From Liolophura sinensis (taxonomy: Eukaryota; Mollusca; Polyplacophora; Chitonida; Chitonidae), in the NCBI RefSeq assembly GCF_032854445.1, contig NC_088304.1:1428001-1488000 (forward strand): a DNA stretch of 60,000 nucleotides. Direction: 5' to 3'. Below the pieces are notes generated by a model, which saw only the letters and a list, made by a program, of their open reading frames with translations, was not told the origin of the DNA and did no database searches. Positions 1-10,634 of the stretch are shown piece after piece (position 1 is the stretch's first letter; each line of letters starts with the position of its first letter). Made by a program: the position numbers and the translations under genes.

Positions 1-1280
1 TCATTTTGTTCTCGCGCATGCTAGGTTTTCGTTTCCGGCATATGTGACTAGCCTCATGCTACCAGCTTTCATTGTCCATAAGCCTTTATAACAAACAGCG
101 TCTGTTTAGACAATTATTTCTGGTCCATACTCATTGAAGTAGAAAAATCTAAATTTTTGGTAAATCATTATATGAAATATGAATATGACAGATTTTTTCA
201 ACCTATTCCTATGGATGAGAAGCTCTCACAAGATTGCGACTTCTTCTTGAGGTCTACTGAAATTTTGTCATTACCAGACGTTTGTCTAAACGGAAATTGA
301 CATAGCAGAACGGTTTAGAGACTACACATGCACATGGTTAGGCAGGTAATGTTGACATCCGAGCGTAAGAAATCTTTGCACATCTCTTTATTCCGCAAGA
401 AGACTGACCAGCATCTGCTCACGAGAAAGTGGTGTTATTCAAGCTTCTGTAGGCACGTGTGTCGAAGTTGAACCGACATGAAAACTGTGTGATCAAACTA
501 TGTGACATGTTGAGCTAATGAAGTTATTGTAAACAATATGTTGATTTCATTGTCAGTGACATTATCATAGTTTGCAGCTCATAGACCAGTTTATTGAATT
601 TGTCGACGCTGTATTTATCTGTACTGTAGGATTTATAGTGTGTTTCTTTGGACTGGTGCTGTAATTATTTATGATCAGCTTTTATTTGACCAGTATTTTT
701 GGACTGCCAAGCAACATTATCATTTCAGGAAGCCGCTCAATCAACGACTTTGAAGGAAATTTGTCTGGCCTGTGTTGTGAAATATTAAGGAAGAATAATT
801 GCAAAGCCCGAAAAAACTCAAAATTCCATTCCTTCCTTTAATTATTCTACAATGACAGTTGTAAATGTATGCCGGAAATGTTGTAATTAACACAATGCTT
901 GTATCTCAAAGACGTAAGTGCATGTGTTATGGTGTTATGGGACCAACACCCAGTTCACCCCTGAGTGCCGGGGGGTGGGGGATGGGGGTGGGGGGTCGGG
1001 GGTGGGGTGGGGGGTGGTCTTGTGGTTGTGGAGATGATGTAGCACATGTTGTATTGAGTATGATACTTCACTTAGACAGCACTATAAGTATGGTGTCATT
1101 GGGACCATCCATTGCTGCATTGTTTGCTTTGGTCCACATGATAATTTACAGAAACATATTTGTTTAAGTATTGAATTTAGGAAAACTGCATCAATTAATG
1201 AAGTAGATTATTCAACTAATGGTATTTTCTTTCTTCCTTGTCTTGTTAATTTTAATAGTATTTGGGGTTGAACATCAAAT
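1..1280. other. Upstream flank of DENR, no gene recognised
   Basis: No exon or transposon was recognised here except the G-rich block at 969-1017. A pyrimidine-rich tract ending in AG at 1258 could be a 3' splice site, which would make 1259-1280 the end of the 5' UTR and put a non-coding first exon upstream. That is inference from the tract alone. Confidence 0.4.
969..1017 (+). other. G-rich block, possible G-quadruplex
   Basis: About 48 bases of nearly pure G runs of 3-6 broken by single T, A or C, on the coding strand about 260 bp before the DENR start codon. It meets the usual pattern of four or more G3+ runs with short loops. A role in the promoter or 5' UTR is only possible. Confidence 0.5.
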
Positions 1281-4200
1281 ATGGCAGAAGTAGATGCATC
1301 TCCCAAGAATGCTGACAGCGCGGGTGATAGTGGAAAATCATTTTTCGACAGACCAAAAGCACAAAAAGATGTCCGTTATCCTATTATGGTGACATATTGT
1401 GGAGGTAAGTGACAACCATTAGCTTAAGTTGTTATAAAGGTAACCACAGAAGTTGTCTAATTGGAAATATACCCCCCAAATTATCATCAGGAGTGAAAAG
1501 ATAATTAAAAAGCTCCATGATTATCCTTATTTTCTTTTTAACATTTTTCTTTACTGAATAAAAAGAATTTAATTTGGTGCCTTTTTAACCAATTTAAGTT
1601 ATGTGGTCAAAATAATTTTTTTTCTAGTTAAAATGTCAGGAGAATTTCATCCAAGGGTGAAAATAGAAATTCATTAGTTTAATATCAGCTCTGTTGACTC
1701 TTTGGATATCAGTAATATTCATGTTTATTCACTGTTCAGTATGTCAAACCTGCGCGTGAATGTGACCAGAAGATTCCTGTCATTTCCTGGATTCCCGTCG
1801 GAAATAATGCTCTGCACACTGTCAAAATTAATGAATATGAATGAATGATTATGGCTTAACACCACATCGGCCATACCGTGACGATTGATGAGTATGGCTT
1901 AACTTTACTGTGCCATCACAAGCTATTGGTCATTATTATATAATGTATTTGAGGCCTCTATGGCTGAGTGGTTAGAGTGCCAGCACAGTACAGTGGCCCA
2001 GAAGCCTCCCACCAATGTGATTGCTCATGCTGACTTCCTCTCTGACTGTACGTGGGAAGGTCTGTCAGCAAACTGCAGATGGTCAAGGGTTTCCCTGAGG
2101 CTCTGCTCGGTTCCCCCTCACCTTAATGCTGGCTGCTGTTGTGAACGAAATAATCTTGAGTGCAGCATAAGACAAATGAAGAAAATAAAGAAATAAATAC
2201 ATGTATTATATGTATTATAAAATCTAATTCTTATAAATGTGCAGTTTTATGTACATTTTTCTAGATTCCAAGCATGTAAATTGGTTTTCAACTTTTACCT
2301 TATTTTTGTCTTATTGTCCATCTATATTTCTTTGATTTTGTATCTTCTTTCTCATTGATAGCCTTTTACCATCTCCTGGTTTTAACATGTTCTCACCACA
2401 ACATGGCTGCGGTATGACCAAAGTGGCTTTGAGCCATAAACATTCATTTGATCATTCATATCATAGGAGGTCTGGCAGCAACTTGCAGATGGTTGTGGGT
2501 TTCCCCGAGCCCGGTTTCCTCCCACCATAATGCTGGCCACCACCGTATAAGTGAAATATTCTTGAGTACGGCGTAAAACATCAATCAAATAAATAAATAA
2601 ATTCATATCATAGGCTACAGCATGACAAATCCAATTTAGGATTTAGAGTTTGAATCTTTTCAAGGTGTAAATCTTGTTGCTTATGAACTGTCTTGTAATG
2701 GACTTTGATACAATTTCCTATGTTTGTCTTTCAGAATGCTCTTTACCAATAGAAGTAAGTAACTTAGATGTATAGTGCTGCTTTAGTTCCAAGAGAAACT
2801 GGGTGGAAATGTTTAAATGATATAAAGGAAATTTGATGGAATAAAGCAGACACCATGGTTCAGATGCATGTCAGCCATGTAGTGACTTACCAGCTGAAAA
2901 GCGCAACAATGTGTTAGTAAGGATTTTTCTCTTTTTCTAGGTTTTTCCTGTTCTTCATGGTGTTTCAATCACATAAATATCTGTTTTAACACAGTATGTG
3001 TTTTAACTAGGTTAATTGTTGAAACAATCCATATTTCCTGCAAATTACTTGTTTTTTTTTCTGTTTTAGTTTTATTTTTGTAAAAATGAAGAGGCCTCCT
3101 TGGCTGAGGAGGTTAGCACGCTGGCGCGGTTCACTGACCCAGGAGCCTCTGTGTCTGAGGGGGTTAGCGTCCCCAGCACGGTGCACTGACCCAGGAGCCT
3201 CTTACCAATATGGTCGCTTTGATTTCAAGTCCAGCTCATCCTGGCTTCCTCTCCTGACGTTCTTGGGAAGGTCCTCCAGCAACCTGCGGATGGTTGTGGG
3301 TTTCTACCGGGCTCTGCCTGGTTTCCTCCCACCATAATGATGGCTGCGCTCGTCTAAGTGAAATGCTTTTGAGTACAGGGTAAAACACCAATCAAATAAA
3401 TAAATAAATAAATAGATTTAAACAAACATTTAAATTGGTGTGGCCTAACAGCTATAATATGTCTTTGGTATAATTTCCAGTTTAAACTCTTTCAAAGTCA
3501 AAAAAAGATCTCACTGTATCATGTGACCTGTCATAAATGTTAGGTACTTTTTTTTATCACAACTCAAATGTTTGAGTTTGAATGTTTCAGTACTGTGAAT
3601 ATCATCCAAATTATGAGCGATGTAAAAAATGGTTGGAAGACCACCTTCCCGAGGAGTTTGAGAAACTAATGGAGAAAAAAGGTGAGATATGAAGGAAATC
3701 CTATTGAACATGGCTAACACTGTGGTTCAAAAGAGTCCTCAACCGCAGAATAATCTTTGTCCGCAAAATTTTCCTGGTGTGACCTGATAATATTCTTTGT
3801 GTGATGATGAATCAGGACGATGTAGGCAGATATCCTGGAGTGTCAGCGGTAGTGTTTGACATTATAGCACTATATGGGACTATATCTCGCAGATGAGTAG
3901 CTTTATATGAGTTATGCCCCTTTAGTAAACATGCTTATTGTTGAATGTGCTAACTCATATGTTGCCAACAGTCTTACACTAAGAGCACTGTTTGAACCCC
4001 CAGTCAACTCAGGAACAGAGTGTTTACCTTTAGGAATATTTCAAGCTATACTTCTCAAACATAATGGCAAATTGGGTAGGGAGAGGTGTAAGTTACAGGG
4101 GGCGAGAAGGACTGCATCAGCAGAAGATGCAACATAACAGAAGACATAAAGTTCATGTTTTGTAACATTTTAGGGCGTTCTGTCATGGATGGGTTAACAA

Positions 4201-7200
4201 TTAACTGCTGACTTCATGTCTAAATACCCAGATGGTAAATTCCAAATGGCACACAGAAGGGGTCTTTCCATGGCCCCAAATACCAAACACCAAAGGAAAC
4301 TGCAAGACTTTTGATTCTTTCAGAGGGACTTTCACTCTCTCATTTACCTGCCATTAATGCTTAACTAGCATCTTGCTCCTTAATTTAATGTCTTAGGGGC
4401 CTTCGTGGCTCAGTTGGTTAGCGCGCTAGCGCAGCGCAATGACCCAGGAGCCTCTCACCAATGCGGTCGCTGTGAGTTCAGCTCATGCTGGCTTCCTCTC
4501 CGGCCGTACGTGGGAAGGTCTGCCAGCAACCTGTGGATAGTCGTGAGTTTCCCCCGGGCTCAGCCCGGTTTCCTCTCACCATAATGCTGACCGCCGTCGT
4601 ATAAGTGAAATATTCTTGAGTACGGCGTAAAACACCAATCAAATAAATAAATAAATTTGATGTGTTAATTGCAAGGTGGCTTTAATTACGGAACCCTGGG
4701 TGTTCACCGTCATTGATTCGTTGTAAGGTCAGACTGTCTTGATAGCGGAGAAGATTTCTGTTCTCATCAGAAAAACAGAGTAAAGTGATTCGTCCAACTC
4801 CCTCTGAAACATGATTGTTTGTGAACGTCTTGACCTTGTTTGTGAGCGTCTTGACCTTGTTTGTGAACGTCTTGACCTTGTTTGTGAACTTCTTGACCTT
4901 GATGTTAAATCTGTCAAACGCAGTACTGTTTGATTTAAAAGGTGAACATTCCTTACAAGAAGATCTTTTCATTGAATGTTTTCATTAACTCATGTAAAGT
5001 ACGTTTTTGTTCGTCCATTAACTCCTATACAGTAGGTTTTTGTTCCTCCAGTAACACCTATACAGTATGTATTTTGTTCCTCCATTAACTCCTATACAGT
5101 ACGTTTTTGTTCTTCCATTAACTCCTATACAGTACGTTTTTGTTCCTCCATTAACTCCTATACAGTACGTTTTTGTTCCTCCGTTAACTTCTATACAGAC
5201 TGTGTTTGTTCCTCCATTAACTGCTATACAGTACGTTTTTGTTCCTCCATTAACTCCCATACAGTATGTTTGTGTACCTGCATCAACTCCTATACAGTAT
5301 GGTTTTGTTCCTCCAGTAACACCTATACAGCATGTTTTTGTTCCTCCAGTAACACCTATACAGTATGTTTTTGTTCCTCCATTAACTCCTATATAGTCTG
5401 TTTTTTTCCTTCATTAACTCCTATACGGTCTGTTTTTGTTTCTTCATTTAGTCCTACACATTATGTTTCTGTTCCTCCATTAACTCCTATACAGTATGTT
5501 TTTCTTCCTCCATTAACTCCTATGCAGTCTGTTTTTGTTCCTCCATTACTCCTATACAGTCTGTTTTTGTTCTGCCAGAAACTCCTATACAGTCTGTTTT
5601 TGTTCCTCCATTAACTCCTATGGTCTGTTTTTGTACCTCCATCAACTCCTATACAGTATGTTTTTGTTCCTCCATTAACTCCTATAAAGTATGTTTTTGT
5701 TCCTCCATTAACTCCTATACAGTATGATGAAGGGGATAGCGCAACGACTTGTTGAACTGTATCAGTATAATGGCTCAGGCGGGGCAGCTTACTTGTCTTC
5801 GGTAAGCGATCTGAGTGAAGCAGCACTAGATAGAAGAGTGTTGTAAATCTGTCCTGCAACATGGAGGCACATTACATGCACTCTAAGGATTCCTTCGTCA
5901 TCATATGACTGAAAATTGTGGGAAAAAAATAGTACGACGTTAAACTCCAAGCCCTCACTCACTCACTCCTACACATTATGTTTCTGTTCCTCCATTAACT
6001 CCCGTACAGTATGTTTCTTTTCCCCCAGCACTATTTCTGGATGAATGGATGCCACGGATGCGGCCATTGGCGATTGAAGTCGACTGCTCATATATTTTCA
6101 AGTGTGATTCAGTGATTATCCAGAAATTTGAGTATCTGTACCAGAAAAACGGAGAATTGAATTTTAGCTGAATTTTACCACCGGATACTGTCGTCAAAAA
6201 TCAATGTGTATGAATCCCTGTATGATTACTTTTCCAGTTTTCAACCTGCTAGAGGAAGGGAAAGTAAATTGCATTAGAGTTTCAGGGTTATTAGATGAAT
6301 TCAGAAAATAGTTATTTGTTTGATTGTAGCCAAATGGTGGTCTCCAAAACTGTTCTCTAGTACAACAGTAGTCAGTTTTGTGTGTCAGTTGAACTGGAGT
6401 GCTGTCAGAAAATTACTGACACTTTCACATAGTGTATGGACTTGAATGCCATATTGGCTGAAAAACAGTCAGTCCATCCAACAAATTTCTGAAAACTTCA
6501 TTGTTTTACACAGTAAATTTGTCCCTGAAATTGCTGTTGTACAGGCAATTAATTGTCTGGAAATATTACATTTTTGTGCAGAAACATCTTCCCAGTAGGA
6601 TATCATCCAACCTTCCAAAGGAACCACAAAAGACATTTCTATGATCAATGGAACTTAAAATCAGTCAAAATGTGCATTTTCCCACTATAATGCTGGCCAC
6701 CATCATATAAGTGAAATATTCCAGAGCACAACGTAAAACACCAAACAAATAAATAAATAAATTTGCATCTCAGTCATGGAGGGGTGTGCGTGGAATTTCA
6801 AGTCATTTACCACAGTACACAAAAAAAAAAAATATACATTTATATTTCTTTCGCAGAGGATGGCGGCGGTGGAGAGGAAGACGATGATAAAAAATCCAGG
6901 AGACAAAAACGAGGAGGAAAGGGAATGATCAAAACAAAGAAAAAAGCCGAACCCCAGGGAGTGAAGCTAGCTCTGTCAAAACGGGGCAAGAAAAAGATGG
7001 TTACTATAGTGATGGGTTTAGGGACATATGGTGAGTGTGGTGTGCAAAGCTTATTTCTTTATGTGTCAGCCATAAACCAGCCTAAGTGTTGACTGTTGTA
7101 TTGTTTCTGTGCGTAGATTGGAATGTAAAGGCTAATTTACTCTGTGGATTAAAAAATCCAATTTTCTAAGGCACAAGTAACTCAGCATTTCATCACGGCA

Positions 7201-7869
7201 AACAGGTTTTAGTTTGAAGTAAAACTTTAAAATGAAAAAACTATAATCTTTTGAAAACTGTATTTTGTTTTTTGACTCCTTAGTAATGAGAAAATCTGGA
7301 GAAATGGTTAATTTTGCACCATTTTGTTTTTAGAGCTTTTTCTTTCTGTCAAAATGTAGGTCGACTGTGAATTGAATAATTTACTTTGATGTTTTATTTT
7401 TGTTTTTCTGTTTCTCAGAAATTGATCTGAAAGATGCAAGCAAATTCTTTTCATCCAAGTTTTCATGTGGGTCATCTGTTACTGGTGATGACGAGATAGT
7501 GATACAGGGAGATGTGAAGGAGGATTTGCTGGATATCCTCTCAGAGAAATGGCCAGAGGTGAGGTGACATTTTTACCCTGACAACATATACCCCTTATTC
7601 AAAAACCTTCTGGCACGTGCAAGAGCAACTTTTATTGCGATTTACGAGCCTTTTTCATTTGATTTTGGAGGCAAACCTACATTGATTGGGTTGGCCACTT
7701 TCTGGGCGTCACAAAAAATATAAATGACCTCTTAACTCCATATCACAACAAAACAAGAATTCTGATACTAGTATTGGACAATGGGCGATGTTTCACAGCT
7801 GATTCTGTTTATTTCTCATTTCAGATTGATGAGGATGACATTGATGATCTGGGAGAAATGAAGAAATGA
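1281..7869 (+). CDS. DENR: Density-regulated protein DENR, complete, six coding exons
   Basis: Coding exons are 1281-1404, 2735-2754, 3591-3681, 6857-7030, 7419-7558 and 7825-7869, all with GT/AG borders. They join to 594 nt (197 residues plus stop) with phases that match at every junction; vertebrate DENR is about 198. The N-terminal third keeps the DENR cysteines (C40, C43, C50, C59, around YCGECSLPIE and YCEYHP). A middle acidic then Lys/Arg-rich stretch ([19 protein letters not shown]) leads to the C-terminal SUI1/eIF1 fold ([27 protein letters not shown]) and an acidic tail ending in KK. The start codon has A at -3 and G at +4. In the known family DENR pairs with MCTS1 in the cytoplasm, acts at the 40S subunit in ribosome recycling and supports re-initiation after upstream ORFs. 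Exon 2 is only 20 nt. Intron 3 (3682-6856) carries a minisatellite and SINEs. Identification is firm; the non-coding 5' exon is not located. Confidence 0.95.
1951..2206 (+). mobile_element. Family A SINE, diverged, nearly full length
   Basis: Head 'gaggcctctatggctgagtg', middle with 'cgtgggaaggtctgtcagca' and tail 'cttgagtgcagcataag' before A-rich repeats match the family in order. It lies in DENR intron 1 and is more diverged than the copy at 4396. Confidence 0.8.
2454..2614 (+). mobile_element. 5'-truncated family A SINE with target-site duplication
   Basis: The SINE part is about 2468-2600, from the 'ggtctggcagcaac' middle to the aaat tail. The 14-bp sequence ATTCATATCATAGG flanks it on both sides (2454-2467 and 2601-2614), a direct sign of target-primed insertion. 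It lies in DENR intron 1. Confidence 0.9.
3089..3418 (+). mobile_element. Family A SINE with duplicated tRNA-like head
   Basis: The head module from 'ggcctcc..ggctgag' to 'tgacccaggagcctc' occurs twice in a row (about 3092-3149 and 3150-3202) before a normal body and aaat tail. Box A is therefore doubled while box B ('atttcaagtcc') is single. It lies in DENR intron 2. Confidence 0.85.
4396..4656 (+). mobile_element. Family A SINE, full length, reference copy
   Basis: This is one of the cleanest copies. The 5' part is tRNA-like, with a box A-like 'tggctcagttgg' and a box B-like 'gtgagttcag'. The body runs through 'tgctggcttcctctccggc', 'cgtgggaaggtctgccagca' and 'ccataatgctgaccgcc', and the 3' end is 'ttgagtacggcgtaaaac' followed by repeated aaat. 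The element should be transcribed by RNA polymerase III and moved by a LINE reverse transcriptase supplied in trans. It lies in DENR intron 3. Confidence 0.9.
4817..4901. repeat. 21-bp tandem repeat, four copies
   Basis: The unit is 'gtttgtgaacgtcttgacct' plus one base, with single-base variants. It lies in DENR intron 3 just before the 33-bp array. Confidence 0.85.
4981..6028. repeat. 33-bp minisatellite, about 24 copies, split by a SINE
   Basis: The unit reads 'tcctccattaactcctatac' then 'agtacgtttttgt'. The array runs 4981-5726 and resumes at 5966-6028 after a SINE insertion. The period is a multiple of three, which creates spurious open frames on both strands. It lies in DENR intron 3. 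Confidence 0.9.
5727..5965 (+). mobile_element. Family B SINE, 5' truncated, inside the 33-bp array
   Basis: It starts within the body ('atgaaggggatagcgcaacg') and ends with 'tacgacgttaaactccaag' and ctcactcactc. It interrupts the minisatellite, so it arrived after at least part of the array had formed. Confidence 0.85.
6678..6762 (+). mobile_element. Family A SINE, 3' end only
   Basis: Only the last third remains, from 'cccactataatgctggccac' to the aaat tail, about 95 bp before DENR exon 4. Confidence 0.8.
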
Positions 7870-7962
7870 AAGAAGCTAATTTTATTTTGTTGGGTTGGGG
7901 AGGGGGGGGGGGGGGGGAGGGCAAGGCAACAGTAAAATTCGACACACTGTACAGATAACCAT

Positions 7963-7968
7963 AATAAA
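7963..7968 (+). terminator. Poly(A) signal AATAAA of DENR
   Basis: A canonical AATAAA lies 94 nt after the DENR stop codon, just past a long G run in the 3' UTR (about 7899-7920). Position and strand fit the 3' end of this gene. The cleavage site is not identified. Confidence 0.6.
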
Positions 7969-8350
7969 GACATGATTAGATCAAATATTGATGATTTTCG
8001 TTCAGTGTCTGTGACAGCTTTACAGGACATTGTGGATTTCATTTGTAGAGTTTTGTAGAGAAAATTGGATTTGACAAGTAAACTTCTCAGGATCATTTGT
8101 AGGCAGAGACTACACACAATTTGAAAATGTTTAATGGAAGTAGGCAATGACCAAATGGTGAGTCCCTCAGTCACTGGAACACACAAGGTGTTGGTTAAAT
8201 CCCGGCTTGATTGACACCCTTGCCTTACGGTTGATAGCCGACCAAAGGTACTAATGTGGCCGTTAGTGCAGCCTAATGTCCGTTGAAGACCATTTTGTCT
8301 TGCACCAATATAGACATGTACATCACATGGGAAAGTGTTGTCACTGGTTT

Positions 8351-8573
8351 ATTTTGTTCGATTGGTGTTTCACCTATACAGCAGCAGATGACATTATAGT
8401 GGGAGGAAACCGGGCCGTCAGTCCATGAGGAAACCCACAAACATCCGCAGGTTGCTACCAGAACTTCCCACGTATGACCGAAGAGGAAGCCAGCATGAGT
8501 TGGACTTGAACTCAAAGCAGCTGTATTGATGACGGGCTGCTGAGTCATTACGCCGCTCTGGCATTCTAACCTT
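8351..8573 (-). mobile_element. Family A SINE, diverged, reverse orientation
   Basis: On the minus strand the order head (ctgagtcatta region), body (cgtatg..ggaagttctgg) and tail is recognisable, but the tail has lost much of its core. It lies downstream of DENR. Confidence 0.7.
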
Positions 8574-8737
8574 CTGGATTATGGATTGCCAGTAGTTCAC
8601 CCCAAGCACTTTGGATTCCTAAAACCATAAAACTGACCCCCAAAGTATGAAAAGTTCTTTAGTTCATTCCATTAAGCCACAATCAGTCAATCAATCAAAG
8701 CCTTCCTTGGTTCCCACAGCACTAGTGAGCTTATCTG

Positions 8738-9515
8738 GTTTCCCCCATCCCTACAGAAATTCGCACTGGTTCATCCAGCACTGGTCTGGTTTCCTCCATC
8801 ACTACTGGACCTTACATTGGTTCACCCAGCATTACAGATCTTTTCTGGTTTCTTCCATCACTACTGGACCTTTTGTTGGTTCATCCAGCACTACTGATCT
8901 TTGCCTTAATTGGTTCACTCAGCACCACTGGACCTTGTGTTGGTTCACCCAGCACTACTGATCTTGTCTGCTTTCCTCCATCACCACTGGACCTTACACT
9001 GGTTCACCCAGCACTACTGATCTTGTCTGCTTTCCTCCATCACTACTGGACCTTGTGTTGGTTCACCCAGCATTACAGATCTTTTCTGGTTTCTTCATCA
9101 CTACTGAACCTTACCTTAATTGGTTCACTCAGCACTACTGGACCTTGTGTTGGTTCACCCAGCACTACTGATCTTGTCTGCTTTCCTCCATCACCACTGG
9201 ACCTTACACTGGTTCACCCAGCACTACTGATCTTGTCTGCTTTCCTCCATCACTACTGGACCTTGTGTTGGTTCACCCAGCATTACAGATCTTTTCTGGT
9301 TTCTTCATCACTACTGGACCTTACCTTAGTTCATCCAGCACTACTGATCTTATCTGGTTTTCGCCATCACTACAGATCCTTGCCTTAATTGGTTCACTCA
9401 GCACCACTGGACCTTGTGTTGGTTCACCCAGCACTAATGACCTTGTCTGGTTTCCTCCATCAGATCCTTGGCTTGTTTCAATCAGCATTACTGATCTTGT
9501 CATGCTGTATCTGAT
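8738..9515. repeat. 59-bp minisatellite with higher-order structure
   Basis: Units contain 'ggttcacccagcactactg' and 'tcctccatcactactggacc'. Blocks such as the one at 8942 recur at 9152, a higher-order period of 210 bp. The array is intergenic between DENR and the EMI gene. Reading frames across it are by-products of the repeat. Confidence 0.88.
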
Positions 9516-10634
9516 TTGAATTCCACCGCCCCAACGGTATCTTATTTCTGCTGCCTGGGAGTGAAAGGCAGACTTCGCCACAATTTGAATAAATTTTCAA
9601 TGTTATGATATTGTATCTGCTATAGCTGGGTATGACATGTGTTACATGTAGCTCATCAGCGTATGTGTTCTCTTCTCTGTTACAACATTAGCAGGTCATA
9701 TGTCTGACATGAATGTATGAGTCTGGCAGTTAGTTGGTGCGTGTACCCTCAAAAGCATTTCCGTACTTCAGTCTTGCTATTTTAAGTGCACCCATAAATA
9801 GTCACGCGCTCGGTGGTCACATGACAGCAATATGGCGAATGATTGACGACATGAGAAATGCAGTTCCGTTAACTGAATTATTAACAAAACAGACAGAGAT
9901 AAACTGTGTGGCCTAAAGCTGTAATACTGACAGAGAGTGAATGAATTTTGAACCGTTTGTCGGATTCTGAGGTTCAATATTCAGTGTACTGTCGAAGGTG
10001 TAGAAAAACTCTACCACAGAACAAAGACTTGGCTACTGCCGTACTAACGCTTTTCGAAACAAAGACAGCTGGGATCTGTGTTATTTTTTTCCCTGATGTC
10101 AGATACGATATATAGCAGGTACTCTAGCGGACGGCTTTGTCTGGCTGTCAGAATTAGCAGGGGAGGTCAGATTTAAGCAGCGCTTTACTACTGTCATTCA
10201 GCGTACTGCTGTCAAAGGTTGAGCCGAAGTAAACATAGACTTTGTAATGTAGATCAGATGAAGTGGCAGTACCGTACGTTTTGTTTAACCTCAGTCCATA
10301 CAGCGATACCCATGCCAGTGGATAAAATACGACTGGCTGACTTTTGTGCCCCATATGAGTGAGTTGGAGAAAACTATGTCATTGACAGAAGTGGGCGTTG
10401 GATATCTCTGCGTTCTGTACACTGCTGTACCTCTTTTTGGGGCTTGATGGATTTATTGTTCTACTCTGAAGTGAAGTACAGAACACATAACTAATGTGGG
10501 ATTCTGTCTCCAGATTCTGTCAAGATTTTCTGTGAGCAGTAATATACTTGATGATGTGTATATTTTCCTTTTTTTAGTCTCTCTGATTACTAGTGACTGC
10601 TAAAGTTTTTGAGAATTTTGCACTTGTAAGCGAC
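9516..10634. other. Intergenic flank upstream of the EMI-domain gene
   Basis: No transposon or coding exon was recognised. It should hold the promoter and 5' UTR of the gene starting at 10635. No convincing TATA box or splice site could be chosen by eye. Confidence 0.4.

Noticed and set aside
865-1167. 100-codon frame across the G-rich block
   Set aside because: The translation is low-complexity Gly/Trp with no domain, upstream of a well-supported gene.
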